NCBI GenBank assembly: GCA_023426545.1 | Contig: JAFAAN010000045.1 | Location: 1-64,000 of the forward strand | DNA: 64,000 nt | Origin: Pseudomonadota bacterium | Lineage (GTDB): Bacteria > Myxococcota > Myxococcia > Myxococcales > Myxococcaceae | Reading direction: 5' to 3' | Part shown: in pieces, positions 54,242-62,648 of the stretch | Position numbering within the stretch: the first letter of the stretch is position 1 | How the letters are laid out: the number at the start of each line of letters is the position of its first letter | Notes under the pieces: model-generated | Told to the model about the DNA's origin: nothing | Database searches by the model: none | What the model saw: only the letters and a program-made list of their open reading frames with translations | Translations under genes and position numbers: made by a program

Positions 54242-55057
54242 ATGCTGAAGGGCAAGACTCCGCTCGTCGTCGCGCTCGTGCTGGGCCTATTGGCCGGCGT
54301 CATCGCGTATTCCGCCATCAAGAAGAAGGAGGCGGACGTCCGCCGCGGATGGAACCTGGTGCCCGTCGTCGTGGCGGCGCAGGACGTCCCTGAAGGCACG
54401 GTCATCACCTTCGAGATGATCTCCCAGCGCTCGGTGCCGGAGCAGTTCGTGACGTCGTCGGTGGTGCGCCCGGATTCGGCGTCCTACATCGTGAACCAGA
54501 AGGTGCTGGTGGCGCTGCAGGCGGGTGATCCGCTGCTGTGGAGCCAGTTCGAGACGACGAAGGCCGCCGAGCGGCTGTCCTCGAAGGTTCAGAAGAAGGC
54601 GCGCGCCATCACCATCGAGGCGAAGCACACCACGTCCGTGGGCGGCTGGATCCGTCCCAACGACCACGTGGACGTGATTGGCACCTTCCGCGATCCGCAG
54701 ACGGACGAGAACGTCGCCGTGACGCTGCTCCAGAACGTCATCGTGGTGGCCACGGGCAAGATTACCGGCACCACCAACGTGAACCTCATCCCGGAGAACC
54801 AGCGCGAGTACAACAACATCTCGCTGATGGTGCTGCCGGAAGAGGCGGAGATCCTCGTGCTCGCGACGGAGCTGGGCCAGCTGACGCTCAGCCTCCGCAA
54901 CGAGGACGACGTGGACCTCATCGAGGAGCGCGGCCGCGCGACCATCAGCACGCTGCTCTCGGGTGAGCGCACGCGCGTGCTGGAGCAGAAGCGCCGGGAG
55001 ATCATCCAGATCATCAAGGGCGGTGCGGAGCGTGCCGCGGGCGCTGGCGTGCCTTGA
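54242..55057 (+). CDS. cpaB: Flp pilus assembly protein CpaB/RcpC
   Basis: 271 aa, GGAGG 10 bases before the ATG. N-terminal membrane helix (LVVALVLGLLAGVIAYSA), then the SAF-like domain (VPVVVAAQDVPEGTVITFEM...LLWSQF, residues about 38-103) and the RcpC region (ARAITIEAKHTTSVGGWIRP, NDHVDVIGTF, LMVLPEEAEILVLATELGQL). CpaB is a periplasmic partner of the Tad secretin and pilus channel. First gene after the strong promoter; precedes tadB. Confidence 0.92.
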   Translation: MLKGKTPLVVALVLGLLAGVIAYSAIKKKEADVRRGWNLVPVVVAAQDVPEGTVITFEMISQRSVPEQFVTSSVVRPDSASYIVNQKVLVALQAGDPLLWSQFETTKAAERLSSKVQKKARAITIEAKHTTSVGGWIRPNDHVDVIGTFRDPQTDENVAVTLLQNVIVVATGKITGTTNVNLIPENQREYNNISLMVLPEEAEILVLATELGQLTLSLRNEDDVDLIEERGRATISTLLSGERTRVLEQKRREIIQIIKGGAERAAGAGVP

Positions 55058-55095
55058 TGGCGGGCGTCCACCCTCGCTCCTAGGGAAGCGCGCAC

Positions 55096-55941
55096 ATGCT
55101 TGCTGGAATCGTCCTCCTCCTCGTCACCGGCTCGGTCTTCTTCTTCAGCCTGGTGATCTTCAGCGTCCTGTCGAAGGCGTACGAGCAGTATCAGGAGCGC
55201 TACGTCGCCAAGTCGATGAACGACTTGAGCGACATGTTCCTCTTCATCGACCCGCGCCAGATGTTGATCCTCAACATCGCGTGCATGTGCTTGTTGGGGA
55301 TCCTGACGTACATCCTCTTCAACCCCATCATGGCGGTGGCTGCCACGGTGTTCGGCTTCTTCCTGCCGATGCTGATGGTCAAGCACTACCGGAAGCGGCG
55401 CATCAAGAAGTTCAACGTCCAGCTCGTGGACGCGCTGCAGGCCATGGCCAACGCGTTCAAGGCCGGTCTCACGTTCCCGCAGGCCATCGAGCACGTGGCG
55501 CGCGAGGCGCTGCCTCCGCTGTCCCAGGAGTTCGGTCTCTTCGTGAAGGAAGTGAAGCTGGGCGTGCCGCTGGAGGAGGCGCTCATCAACATGGGCCGCC
55601 GCGTGGGCAGTGACGACCTGGAGCTGGTCGTCGTCTCCACGAACATCGCCCGTCAGCTCGGCGGCAACATGGCCGAGATGTTCGAGACCATCTCCACGGT
55701 GATTCGCGAGCGCTTCCGCCTGGAGGGCAAGATCGACGCGCTCACCTCGCAGGGCAAGCTGCAGGGGTGGATCGTCGCGGCGATGCCGGCGGTGCTCGGC
55801 ATGGTGCTCAACTACATGCGGCCCGATCTCATGGAGCCGATGATGGACCACATCTTCGGTTGGATCCTCGTGATCATCATCGCCATCATGGAAGTGATGG
55901 GCATCCTCATCATCCGGCGCATCGTCAACATCGATATCTGA
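55096..55941 (+). CDS. tadB: TadB-like inner-membrane platform protein
   Basis: 281 aa. Type II secretion F domain (about residues 107-235: FNVQLVDALQAMANAFKAGL, FPQAIEHVAREALPPLSQEF, PLEEALINMGRRVGSDDLEL) flanked by an N-terminal helix, a double helix near 58-95 and two C-terminal helices. TadB and TadC form the platform that links the ATPase to pilin extrusion. The next gene encodes TadC. The ATPase itself is not in this window. Confidence 0.92.
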   Translation: MLAGIVLLLVTGSVFFFSLVIFSVLSKAYEQYQERYVAKSMNDLSDMFLFIDPRQMLILNIACMCLLGILTYILFNPIMAVAATVFGFFLPMLMVKHYRKRRIKKFNVQLVDALQAMANAFKAGLTFPQAIEHVAREALPPLSQEFGLFVKEVKLGVPLEEALINMGRRVGSDDLELVVVSTNIARQLGGNMAEMFETISTVIRERFRLEGKIDALTSQGKLQGWIVAAMPAVLGMVLNYMRPDLMEPMMDHIFGWILVIIIAIMEVMGILIIRRIVNIDI

Positions 55942-55951
55942 GAGGTGCACC

Positions 55952-56842
55952 GTGGACGATGTCCTGACGCCAATCTTGATCGGCAGCTCGGCGCTCCTCT
56001 TCGCGGGAGCGGTGGGCTTCCTGGGTCTCGGGCTGTACCAGGCGATGCTCGAGCGCTTCCTGTCGGAGGTCCGTGACGAGTCGACGGGCGGCATGAAGGG
56101 CTTCGGCTCGGTGGCCATCCGCCGGCTGGGCGCGATGAACCGCCGCTTCATCTGGCCGGGCTACGAGGCCAAGGCGCGCCGCAACCTCATCAAGGCCGGC
56201 GAGCCGCAGATGTACAAGCCCGAGGACATCATGGCGCTGCAGGAGGTGAGCGCCGTGATGGGGCTCATCATGGGGCTCATCCTGCTCAACGGCGTGGGCG
56301 TGAGCCTGGTGTGGGCGCCGCTGTTCCTGCTCTTCGGCATGTACTACCCGCTGATGTGGCTGAACGACCAGGTGAAGAAGCGCCACCTGCTCATCAGCCG
56401 CGCGCTGCCCTACAGCCTGGACCTGCTGACCCTGTCGGTGGAGGCGGGCCTGGACTTCACCGCGGCCCTGGCCAAGGTGGTGGAGAAGGGCAAGCCGGGG
56501 CCGCTGCGCGAAGAGCTGCAGCTGGTGCTCAAGCAGCTGAAGATGGGCAAGACGCGTGAAGAGGCCCTCAAGAGCATGATTGTCCGCGTGGACCTGATGC
56601 CGCTGACGACGTTCGTGACCGCGCTCATCCAGGCGGACAAGATGGGCACCAGCCTGGGCAAGGTGCTGCGCATCCAGTCCACGCAGATGCGCGTCGACCG
56701 CACCCAGCGCGCGGAGAAGCTCGCGGGCGAGGCCCCGGTGAAGATGCTCTTCCCGCTCATCGCGTGCATCTTCCCCACGGTGTTCATGGTCCTGTTCGGG
56801 CCCATCGTGTTCCAGTTCATGTTCGGTAACGTCGCGGGGTAG
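55952..56842 (+). CDS. tadC: TadC-like inner-membrane platform protein
   Basis: 296 aa, GTG start 10 bases after tadB. N-terminal helix, a hydrophobic region at about 88-130, a type II secretion F domain (SRALPYSLDLLTLSVEAGLD, FTAALAKVVEKGKPGPLREE, LTTFVTALIQADKMGTSLGK) and a C-terminal helix (MLFPLIACIFPTVFMVLFGP). Platform partner of TadB. Ends 6 bases before the first FHA gene. Confidence 0.92.
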   Translation: MDDVLTPILIGSSALLFAGAVGFLGLGLYQAMLERFLSEVRDESTGGMKGFGSVAIRRLGAMNRRFIWPGYEAKARRNLIKAGEPQMYKPEDIMALQEVSAVMGLIMGLILLNGVGVSLVWAPLFLLFGMYYPLMWLNDQVKKRHLLISRALPYSLDLLTLSVEAGLDFTAALAKVVEKGKPGPLREELQLVLKQLKMGKTREEALKSMIVRVDLMPLTTFVTALIQADKMGTSLGKVLRIQSTQMRVDRTQRAEKLAGEAPVKMLFPLIACIFPTVFMVLFGPIVFQFMFGNVAG

Positions 56843-56848
56843 CGCCCC

Positions 56849-58342
56849 GTGCCCATCCTCCTGACCATCACCCAGGGGCTCCAGAAGGGACGGGAGCTCG
56901 TCTTCGAGCAGGCCGAGGTGAACATCGGCCGCACCTCGGAGAACGACCTGGTGCTGCACGACCATGGCGTGTCGCGCCGGCACGCGCGCATCTTGCTCCG
57001 CGACGAGAAGTACTACGTCGCGGACATGGGCAGCTCGAACGGCACCGTGCTCAACGGCAACCGGCTGCCCGGCGAGCAGCAGCTGCGCGACGGCGACAAG
57101 ATTGGCGTGGGGCCGGTGGAGTTCACCTTCGTCTGGGTGCCGCCGGACAGCGATGAGGACGCCACGCGCCCCATCCGCCGGGGAGACCCGCTCCCGGATC
57201 CGGACGCCACCCGTCCCATCCTCCGGGGTGACCCGCTCCCCGACCCGGACGCCACCCGTCCCATCCGCCGGAACGACCCGGTCCCCGCCGCGAGTGGCAT
57301 CGTGCTGCCGGAGGGCTACCCCACCGCGCAGCAGCAAGCCGTGGTGCCGGTGCGGCCGGGCGCGCCCACCGTGGCGAAGGCCGAGGATGGCGCGGGCCTG
57401 ACGGCGGCGGAGCGCGCGCGGCGTCGCAGGGAGCTCTCGGGCTCCAGCGCCGGCAGGTTGCTCCTGTGGTGGGGCGGCTTGTCGAAGCCCACGCGGCTGG
57501 GCATGGCGGTGCTCGGGGGGGGCTTGGTGCTGGCCCTGGTGGGGGCGCTGAGCGTGCTCTCCGTCCCCCGGAGCGAGGGCCTGTCGTCAGGCGTAGAGCC
57601 CGAGGACCTGGGCTTCGAGACCATCGCGGACTCGTTCGGCCTGGGTGAAGGCGTGATGTGGGAGAACCCGGACCACAAGTCCTTCGCGTTCCAGTTCGTC
57701 ACCCCCACGCGTGCGGTGGCGGTGATCCACTACATGGCCAGCGGCATCTCCCAGGAGGAGGTGGCGCTGGTCGCCAACGGCGTGGACCTCGGCTGGGTGC
57801 CTCCGGACTTGAGCACGTCCACGGAGCGGGAGCTGGAGCATATCCTCCCGCCCTCGGTGCTCCGGCGGGGCGAGCTCAACTCCATCGTCTTCGACAACGT
57901 CCGCAATCCGCCGGGACGGGAGACTTGGCGGGTGTGGAACCTGCGCCTGGAGATCATCCCAGTGCCGGAGCTGCCGCAGGAGGAGCTGCTGGCCAGGGCG
58001 CGCCAGTACGTGGCGGCGGGCGCCCGCTTCTACGAGTCGCGCGACGTGGGCGCGGAGAACCTCTTCAAGGCGTGGCAGCAGTACCGCTTCGCGTGGGTGA
58101 CGCTGGAGGCGCTGGACACCAAGCCGGACATCTACCAGGACGTGCGCTTCCAGCTCGGCCAGGCGTCCGCCGAGCTGGACCACAAGTGCAGCCAGCTGAT
58201 GCTCGATTTCCAGCGCAGCGTGCAGTACCGGAACGCCAGGACGGCCCGGGCGGCATTGCAGGAGATGGGACGGCGCTTCCCTACGGCCGAGCATCGCTGC
58301 CACAATCTCGGTTTGCAGTTGGCTTACGAGCACGAGCTGTAG
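56849..58342 (+). CDS. FHA-domain membrane protein with tandem repeats
   Basis: 497 aa, GTG start. FHA domain at residues about 5-95: NIGRTSENDLVLHDHGVSRR, HARILLRDEKYYVADMGSSN and GTVLNG, with the residues that bind phosphothreonine present. Three tandem 15-residue repeats (DATRPIRRGDPLPDP type) occupy about 104-147. A transmembrane helix follows near 216-235 (LGMAVLGGGLVLALVGALSV), then a long extracytoplasmic part (AVAVIHYMASGISQEEVALV) ending in a helical segment. It links phospho-signalling to the Tad platform; the cognate kinase is unknown. Confidence 0.85.
   Translation: MPILLTITQGLQKGRELVFEQAEVNIGRTSENDLVLHDHGVSRRHARILLRDEKYYVADMGSSNGTVLNGNRLPGEQQLRDGDKIGVGPVEFTFVWVPPDSDEDATRPIRRGDPLPDPDATRPILRGDPLPDPDATRPIRRNDPVPAASGIVLPEGYPTAQQQAVVPVRPGAPTVAKAEDGAGLTAAERARRRRELSGSSAGRLLLWWGGLSKPTRLGMAVLGGGLVLALVGALSVLSVPRSEGLSSGVEPEDLGFETIADSFGLGEGVMWENPDHKSFAFQFVTPTRAVAVIHYMASGISQEEVALVANGVDLGWVPPDLSTSTERELEHILPPSVLRRGELNSIVFDNVRNPPGRETWRVWNLRLEIIPVPELPQEELLARARQYVAAGARFYESRDVGAENLFKAWQQYRFAWVTLEALDTKPDIYQDVRFQLGQASAELDHKCSQLMLDFQRSVQYRNARTARAALQEMGRRFPTAEHRCHNLGLQLAYEHEL
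57158..57289 (+). repeat. Tandem 45-base repeats inside the FHA gene
   Basis: Units begin at 57158, 57203 and 57248, 45 bases apart, each encoding DATRPI followed by RRGDPLPDP-like residues; the third unit is diverged and ends at 57289. The repeats stay in frame. Confidence 0.85.
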
Positions 58343-58378
58343 GCCCGTGCTCCCTTCGTCAGGAAGTCGGTGATTCGC

Positions 58379-60115
58379 ATGACCAACGGTTCCCCTCCGG
58401 CACGCCGCAGGCCCCCTCCGGGGGCGTCCTCGGGTGGGACCGGGTCCCGTCCCGCCGTGCGCAGGACGGCCGCCCGGCCCGCGCCCGCCCCCGTCTCCGC
58501 CACGTGTCGGCTCACCTGTATCGCAGGCCCCAAGGACGGTGAGGAGTTTGCCCTGTCCGGGGACGAGTACGTCATCGGTCGAGCGACCGATAACGCCATC
58601 TGCATCCCGGATACCTCCGTGTCCCGCAAGCACGTCGTGCTGCGCAAGGGGGACTCGGGCTGGACGGTGAGCGACCTGGGCTCCGGCAACGGCACGCTCG
58701 TCAACGGCGACGCCATCAACGATGAGACGCCCCTGGCCAACGGCGACGTCATCACGCTGGGCGACACGGAGCTGCGCTTCGAGGACCTGGCCAACTCCAC
58801 GATGATGGTGGGGGCGCCGCCGCCCGGCCCGCGTCCGCGTCCGGCGGGCTCTGGCAGCCGGGGCTCGGTGCCTTCCCGTCCGTCTGTGCGAGAAGGGGGG
58901 CGCGTGCGTACCGGCCGCTCGGCGGCGATCGCCGCGCCCAGCCCGGAGGCGCAGAAGAAGAAGAAGCTCATCATGCTGGGCGCGGCGGGCGTGGTGGTGC
59001 TGCTGTTCGCGGGCCTGGGCATGGTGCGGATGAACGTCCAGCAGCAACAGGCGATGGCGGCCGAGGAGGCCCGGCAGGGGAAGAACCGCCGGGAGATGCT
59101 CGGCAGCCTCTTCCAGGACGCGAAGAACCTGGTGCGCGAGGGCAAGTGGGTCGAGGCGAAGGCCAAGCTCGAGGAGCTCCAGGGCGAGGCGCCGGAGTAC
59201 CCGGGCGTGGCGGACTACCTCAGCCATGCCGCGCGTGAGATTCCCATCCAGGAGAAGCTGACGGCGGCCCGCGCCGCCCTGGCGAAGAAGGAGCTGGGCA
59301 AGGCCAGCTCGTTGCTGGCTAGCGCTGGCGACAGCCAGTTCCTCTACGAGCAGGTGAACGCGGCGAAGCGCGAGCTGTCCGAGTCCGCGGACGCGCGCAC
59401 CCGCGAGTCGCGCAAGCTGCTGGACGAGGGCCAGCTCGACATGGCGAAGGCCATCACTGATGACGTGCTGGCGGCCTTCCCGGAGCACCGCGACGCGAAG
59501 GTCATCAACGAGCAGGCGGCGCAGGCCATCATCGTCCGCGACACGCCCCGGCCGGTGGTCCAGGGGCCGGCGCCCAAGCCGTGGGAGCCCGCCGTCGACC
59601 GCTTCCGCGACGGGGACATGTCCGGCGCGGTGGCCATGCTCAACGCGTGCATGGCGCGCACGCCTCAGTGCAAGAAGCTGCTCGGGCAGATGACGGAGTT
59701 CGGCAACCTGTACAAGCGGCTGGAGGACCTGGACGCCAAGGGCCTGTCGAAGCTGATGGCGCTGGACAAGGACATCACCGGCGGCCGCCCCAGCAAGATG
59801 GCGCGCAACGCGGGCACGCGCGCGGCCACCATCTTCTACAAGGGCGCCACCGCGGCGAAGGCGGCCGGACAGTGGAGCCGCGCCATGGACTACTCGCGCA
59901 AGGCGCTCCAGGCGGACCCTGGACACACGGGCGCCAGCAACATCATCAGCGAGCTGAAGGCGAAGGCGAAGGACGTCTACCTCCAGGCCTACTCCCTGAA
60001 GGACGGCAGCCCCGACGAGGCCCTGCCCAAGTTCAAGGACGTGGTGGCCATGACGCCGCCCGACGACGAGTACCACGAGAAGGCGAAGACCTGGGTCGAG
60101 AAGCTGTCCCGATGA
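58379..60115 (+). CDS. FHA-domain membrane protein with helical repeat tail
   Basis: 578 aa from ATG 58379; GTG 58370 is the alternative. FHA domain about residues 45-140 (DEYVIGRATDNAICIPDTSV, SRKHVVLRKGDSGWTVSDLG, SGNGTLVNGDAI). A transmembrane helix near 200-217 (LIMLGAAGVVVLLFAGLGMV) is followed by a long helical region of TPR-like type (KNLVREGKWVEAKAKLEELQ, GQLDMAKAITDDVLAAFPEH, WSRAMDYSRKALQADPGHTG). Paralogous in layout to the preceding FHA protein. Overlaps xseA by ATGA. Confidence 0.85.
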   Translation: MTNGSPPARRRPPPGASSGGTGSRPAVRRTAARPAPAPVSATCRLTCIAGPKDGEEFALSGDEYVIGRATDNAICIPDTSVSRKHVVLRKGDSGWTVSDLGSGNGTLVNGDAINDETPLANGDVITLGDTELRFEDLANSTMMVGAPPPGPRPRPAGSGSRGSVPSRPSVREGGRVRTGRSAAIAAPSPEAQKKKKLIMLGAAGVVVLLFAGLGMVRMNVQQQQAMAAEEARQGKNRREMLGSLFQDAKNLVREGKWVEAKAKLEELQGEAPEYPGVADYLSHAAREIPIQEKLTAARAALAKKELGKASSLLASAGDSQFLYEQVNAAKRELSESADARTRESRKLLDEGQLDMAKAITDDVLAAFPEHRDAKVINEQAAQAIIVRDTPRPVVQGPAPKPWEPAVDRFRDGDMSGAVAMLNACMARTPQCKKLLGQMTEFGNLYKRLEDLDAKGLSKLMALDKDITGGRPSKMARNAGTRAATIFYKGATAAKAAGQWSRAMDYSRKALQADPGHTGASNIISELKAKAKDVYLQAYSLKDGSPDEALPKFKDVVAMTPPDDEYHEKAKTWVEKLSR

Positions 60116-61830
60116 CCCGGCGCAAGGCAGGCGACGGAGCGCTGCCCCCCGTGGGGCGGCAGGGAGACCTGTTCGGCGGTGGCGCCGCTGGCCCCCGTGC
60201 GGCGACACCCGTGCGGAAGGCGGCGGCCCGCAAGCCACCGCCCCCACCGCCGCCTCCGGATGCGGACGGTACCTCCCTGCTGGGGCCGCTGGAGGGCGCG
60301 CCCCCGCCGCCGCCCAAGCCCGAGCGCGTGGTGCTGTCGGTGGGCGAGCTGACCCGGCAGCTCAAGCAGACCCTGGAGTCGCGCTTCGCCCGGGTCATCG
60401 TGCGCGGCGAGGTGACGGGCTTCCGGGGGCCCAATGCGCGCGGGCACTGGTACTTCTCGCTGAAGGACGCGTCCGCCGCCATCGACGCGAAGGTGTGGGC
60501 GTCCATGGCGGCCCGGCTGCGCTTCGCGCTGCGCGACGGCATGGAGGTGGTGGCCGAGGGCAGCGTGGACCTCTACGAGCCCCAGGGGCGCTACAGCCTC
60601 ATCGTCCAGCGGCTGGAGCCGGTGGGGGAGGGCGCGCTGGCGCTGGCCTTCGAGCAGCTCAAGGAGCGGCTGGCCGCGGAGGGGCTCCTCGGCCCGGGGC
60701 GTGTGCGGCCTCCCAGGCCGCTGCCCTTCCTGCCCCGGCGCATCGGCGTGGTGACGAGCCGCACGGGCGCGGCGCTCCAGGACTTCCTCCGCGTGCTGCA
60801 CTCGCGCAACCCGCGGCAGAGCGTGCTGGTGGCTGACGCGCGCGTGCAGGGCGAGGGCTCGGCCGTGGAGGTGGCGCGCGCCATCGAGCGGCTGTCCCGG
60901 ACGGACGTGGATGTCATCGTGGTGACGCGCGGCGGCGGCTCGGTGGAGGACCTCTGGACCTTCAACGAGGAGCTGGTGGCGCGCGCCATCTTCGCCTCGC
61001 CGGTGCCGGTGGTGTCGGCCATCGGGCACGAGATTGACTTCACCATCTCCGACTTCGTGGCGGACCTGCGCGCGCCCACGCCCAGCGCCGCGGCGGAGCG
61101 GCTGGCGCCGGTGCTGGCCGACCTGGAGCTGGCGCTGGCCACCCAGGCGGGGCGGCTGCGGCGCGCCATGGAGCGGCGGGTGCTGGAGTTGCGCGAGGCG
61201 CAGGGGCAGCTCTCGGCGCGGCTGGAGGACCCCCGCCGGGCCATCAACCATCAGCGGCTGCACCTGTCGGAGCAGGTGGAATCGATGATGCGGGTGCTCA
61301 GGCCCTCGGTGCGGGCGCACCGGGAGAGCCTCCGGGGCCTCACGGAGCGTCTTCAGCGGGCGCGGCCCCAGGCACGCCTGGGCGAGCAGCGGGCGCACCT
61401 GCTGAAGTTGGCGATGCGGCTGTCGGAGGCGGTGCGCGCAGGGGTGGCGACGCGGCACGGGGCGCTGGCGGCGGCGCGGCTGGACCTCGAGCGGGCGTCA
61501 CCGGCGGCGCAGGTGTCACGAGAGCGCGCCCGCCTGGCCGCGCACCGGGCGCGCCTGCTGACGCTCCAGCAGGGGGCCCTGGCGGATGCACAGAAGCGGT
61601 TCCAGCGTCTGGAGGGGCGCCTGGACGCGATGAGCCCCCTGAAGGTGATGTCGCGCGGGTATTCGGTCGTGTTCCGCCAGCGCGACGGCGCGGTGGTGCG
61701 GACCGGGGCGGACGTCCAGGTGGGAGAGCGCCTGGGGCTGAAGCTCGCGTCGAACGGCGCCAAGACGCTGGGTGGGTGTGAAGAAATCGAAGCCACCGTC
61801 ACGGCGGTGAAAGGCCCGGTGGACTGCTGA
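60112..61830 (+). CDS. xseA: Exodeoxyribonuclease VII large subunit
   Basis: 572 aa, longer than E. coli XseA (456) because of an N-terminal Pro/Ala-rich extension of about 75 residues containing GRQGDLFGGG. Then VLSVGELTRQLKQTLESRFA (OB-fold start), VTGFRGPNARGHWYFSLKD, PFLPRRIGVVTSRTGAALQD, DVIVVTRGGGSVEDLWTFNE and AIGHEIDFTISDFVADLRAP with TPSAAAE. The C-terminal coiled coil ends with SPLKVMSRGYSVVF. It degrades single-stranded DNA from both ends with XseB. The start overlaps the FHA stop. Confidence 0.95.
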   Translation: MTRRKAGDGALPPVGRQGDLFGGGAAGPRAATPVRKAAARKPPPPPPPPDADGTSLLGPLEGAPPPPPKPERVVLSVGELTRQLKQTLESRFARVIVRGEVTGFRGPNARGHWYFSLKDASAAIDAKVWASMAARLRFALRDGMEVVAEGSVDLYEPQGRYSLIVQRLEPVGEGALALAFEQLKERLAAEGLLGPGRVRPPRPLPFLPRRIGVVTSRTGAALQDFLRVLHSRNPRQSVLVADARVQGEGSAVEVARAIERLSRTDVDVIVVTRGGGSVEDLWTFNEELVARAIFASPVPVVSAIGHEIDFTISDFVADLRAPTPSAAAERLAPVLADLELALATQAGRLRRAMERRVLELREAQGQLSARLEDPRRAINHQRLHLSEQVESMMRVLRPSVRAHRESLRGLTERLQRARPQARLGEQRAHLLKLAMRLSEAVRAGVATRHGALAAARLDLERASPAAQVSRERARLAAHRARLLTLQQGALADAQKRFQRLEGRLDAMSPLKVMSRGYSVVFRQRDGAVVRTGADVQVGERLGLKLASNGAKTLGGCEEIEATVTAVKGPVDC

Positions 61831-61871
61831 CGGGCCACCCTCTAGAGTCCCGCGCCCCACAGGGGAGGTGG

Positions 61872-62225
61872 ATGTCAGTGGCGAAGTCGGACAAGGCGCC
61901 CAAGGCGGACAAGGTGGCGGAGACCGAGGTCCCCGAGCAATACGGGGACGTGGTCTCCCGGCTCGAGGAGACGGTGGGTCGTCTGGAGAGCGGGAACCTC
62001 TCTCTGGAGGATTCGCTGAAGGCCTTCGAGGAGGGCATCCGGCTGGTCCGCCGGGGTGAGAAGCTGCTCACCGAGGCGGAGCAGCGCATCGAGCAGCTCC
62101 TGCTGGACGAGGACGGCAAGGACGTGGTGGCGCCGCTGACGGCGGCCGTGCGCCCACCGGCGGCTCCCGCGGCCCCTCGGGCCCCTGCTCCCCGCCCGCC
62201 TCCGGAGGATGACGTCCCGTTCTAG
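61872..62225 (+). CDS. xseB: Exodeoxyribonuclease VII small subunit
   Basis: 117 aa, GGGAGG before the ATG. The core VVSRLEETVGRLESGNLSLE and DSLKAFEEGIRLVRRGEKLL with EAEQRIEQLL is the XseB family. The Ala/Pro-rich C-terminal tail (about 30 residues) ending EDDVPF is extra; an acidic DVPF tail resembles the SSB C-terminal hexapeptide DDDIPF. TGGACT (61820) and TAGAGT (61843) with a 17-base spacer could be a promoter within the end of xseA. Confidence 0.92.
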   Translation: MSVAKSDKAPKADKVAETEVPEQYGDVVSRLEETVGRLESGNLSLEDSLKAFEEGIRLVRRGEKLLTEAEQRIEQLLLDEDGKDVVAPLTAAVRPPAAPAAPRAPAPRPPPEDDVPF

Positions 62226-62250
62226 GTGGCTCGGGCGCGTGTTTGCCGGC

Positions 62251-62631
62251 ATGTCGAAGCCGAAAATCACCATTGTCGATGATGACCGCGACACGCGGGA
62301 GCTGCTGGCGGCCGCCCTGGAGGACGAGGGCTTTGACGTCACCCTGGCGGCCAACGGCCTGCGGCTCATCGCGTCGCTCCAACTGCACCGGCCGCACGCC
62401 ATCCTCCTGGACGTGAACATGTCCTGGATCGACGGCTTCGAGCTGTGCCGGGCGGTGAAGAAGAACGAGCAGTTCCGCGACATCCCCGTCATCTTCATCA
62501 GCGGCCGTGGCGAGCCCGAGGACAAGCGGCACGGCATGGCGGTGGGCGCCGCGGACTACTTCGTCAAGCCGCTGGACATGGACAAGCTCGTCAGCCGCAT
62601 CCGCGAGCTCGTGCCGGCGCAGATTCCATAA
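62251..62631 (+). CDS. Single-domain CheY-like response regulator
   Basis: 126 aa from ATG 62251 (MSKPKITIVDDDRDTREL). Receiver fold with acidic pocket D10-D12, phospho-acceptor D54 (ILLDVNMSWIDG), S84 and K106 (FVKPLDMDKL). No output domain. It lies between xseB and ispA, where it has no known counterpart in model operons; partners unknown. Confidence 0.92.
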   Translation: MSKPKITIVDDDRDTRELLAAALEDEGFDVTLAANGLRLIASLQLHRPHAILLDVNMSWIDGFELCRAVKKNEQFRDIPVIFISGRGEPEDKRHGMAVGAADYFVKPLDMDKLVSRIRELVPAQIP

Positions 62632-62648
62632 GAGGAGCACGGACACCC

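Noticed and set aside
57587..60247. Long minus-strand frame opposite the FHA genes
   Set aside because: Same GC effect; translation is Arg/Leu/His repeats with no recognisable domain.
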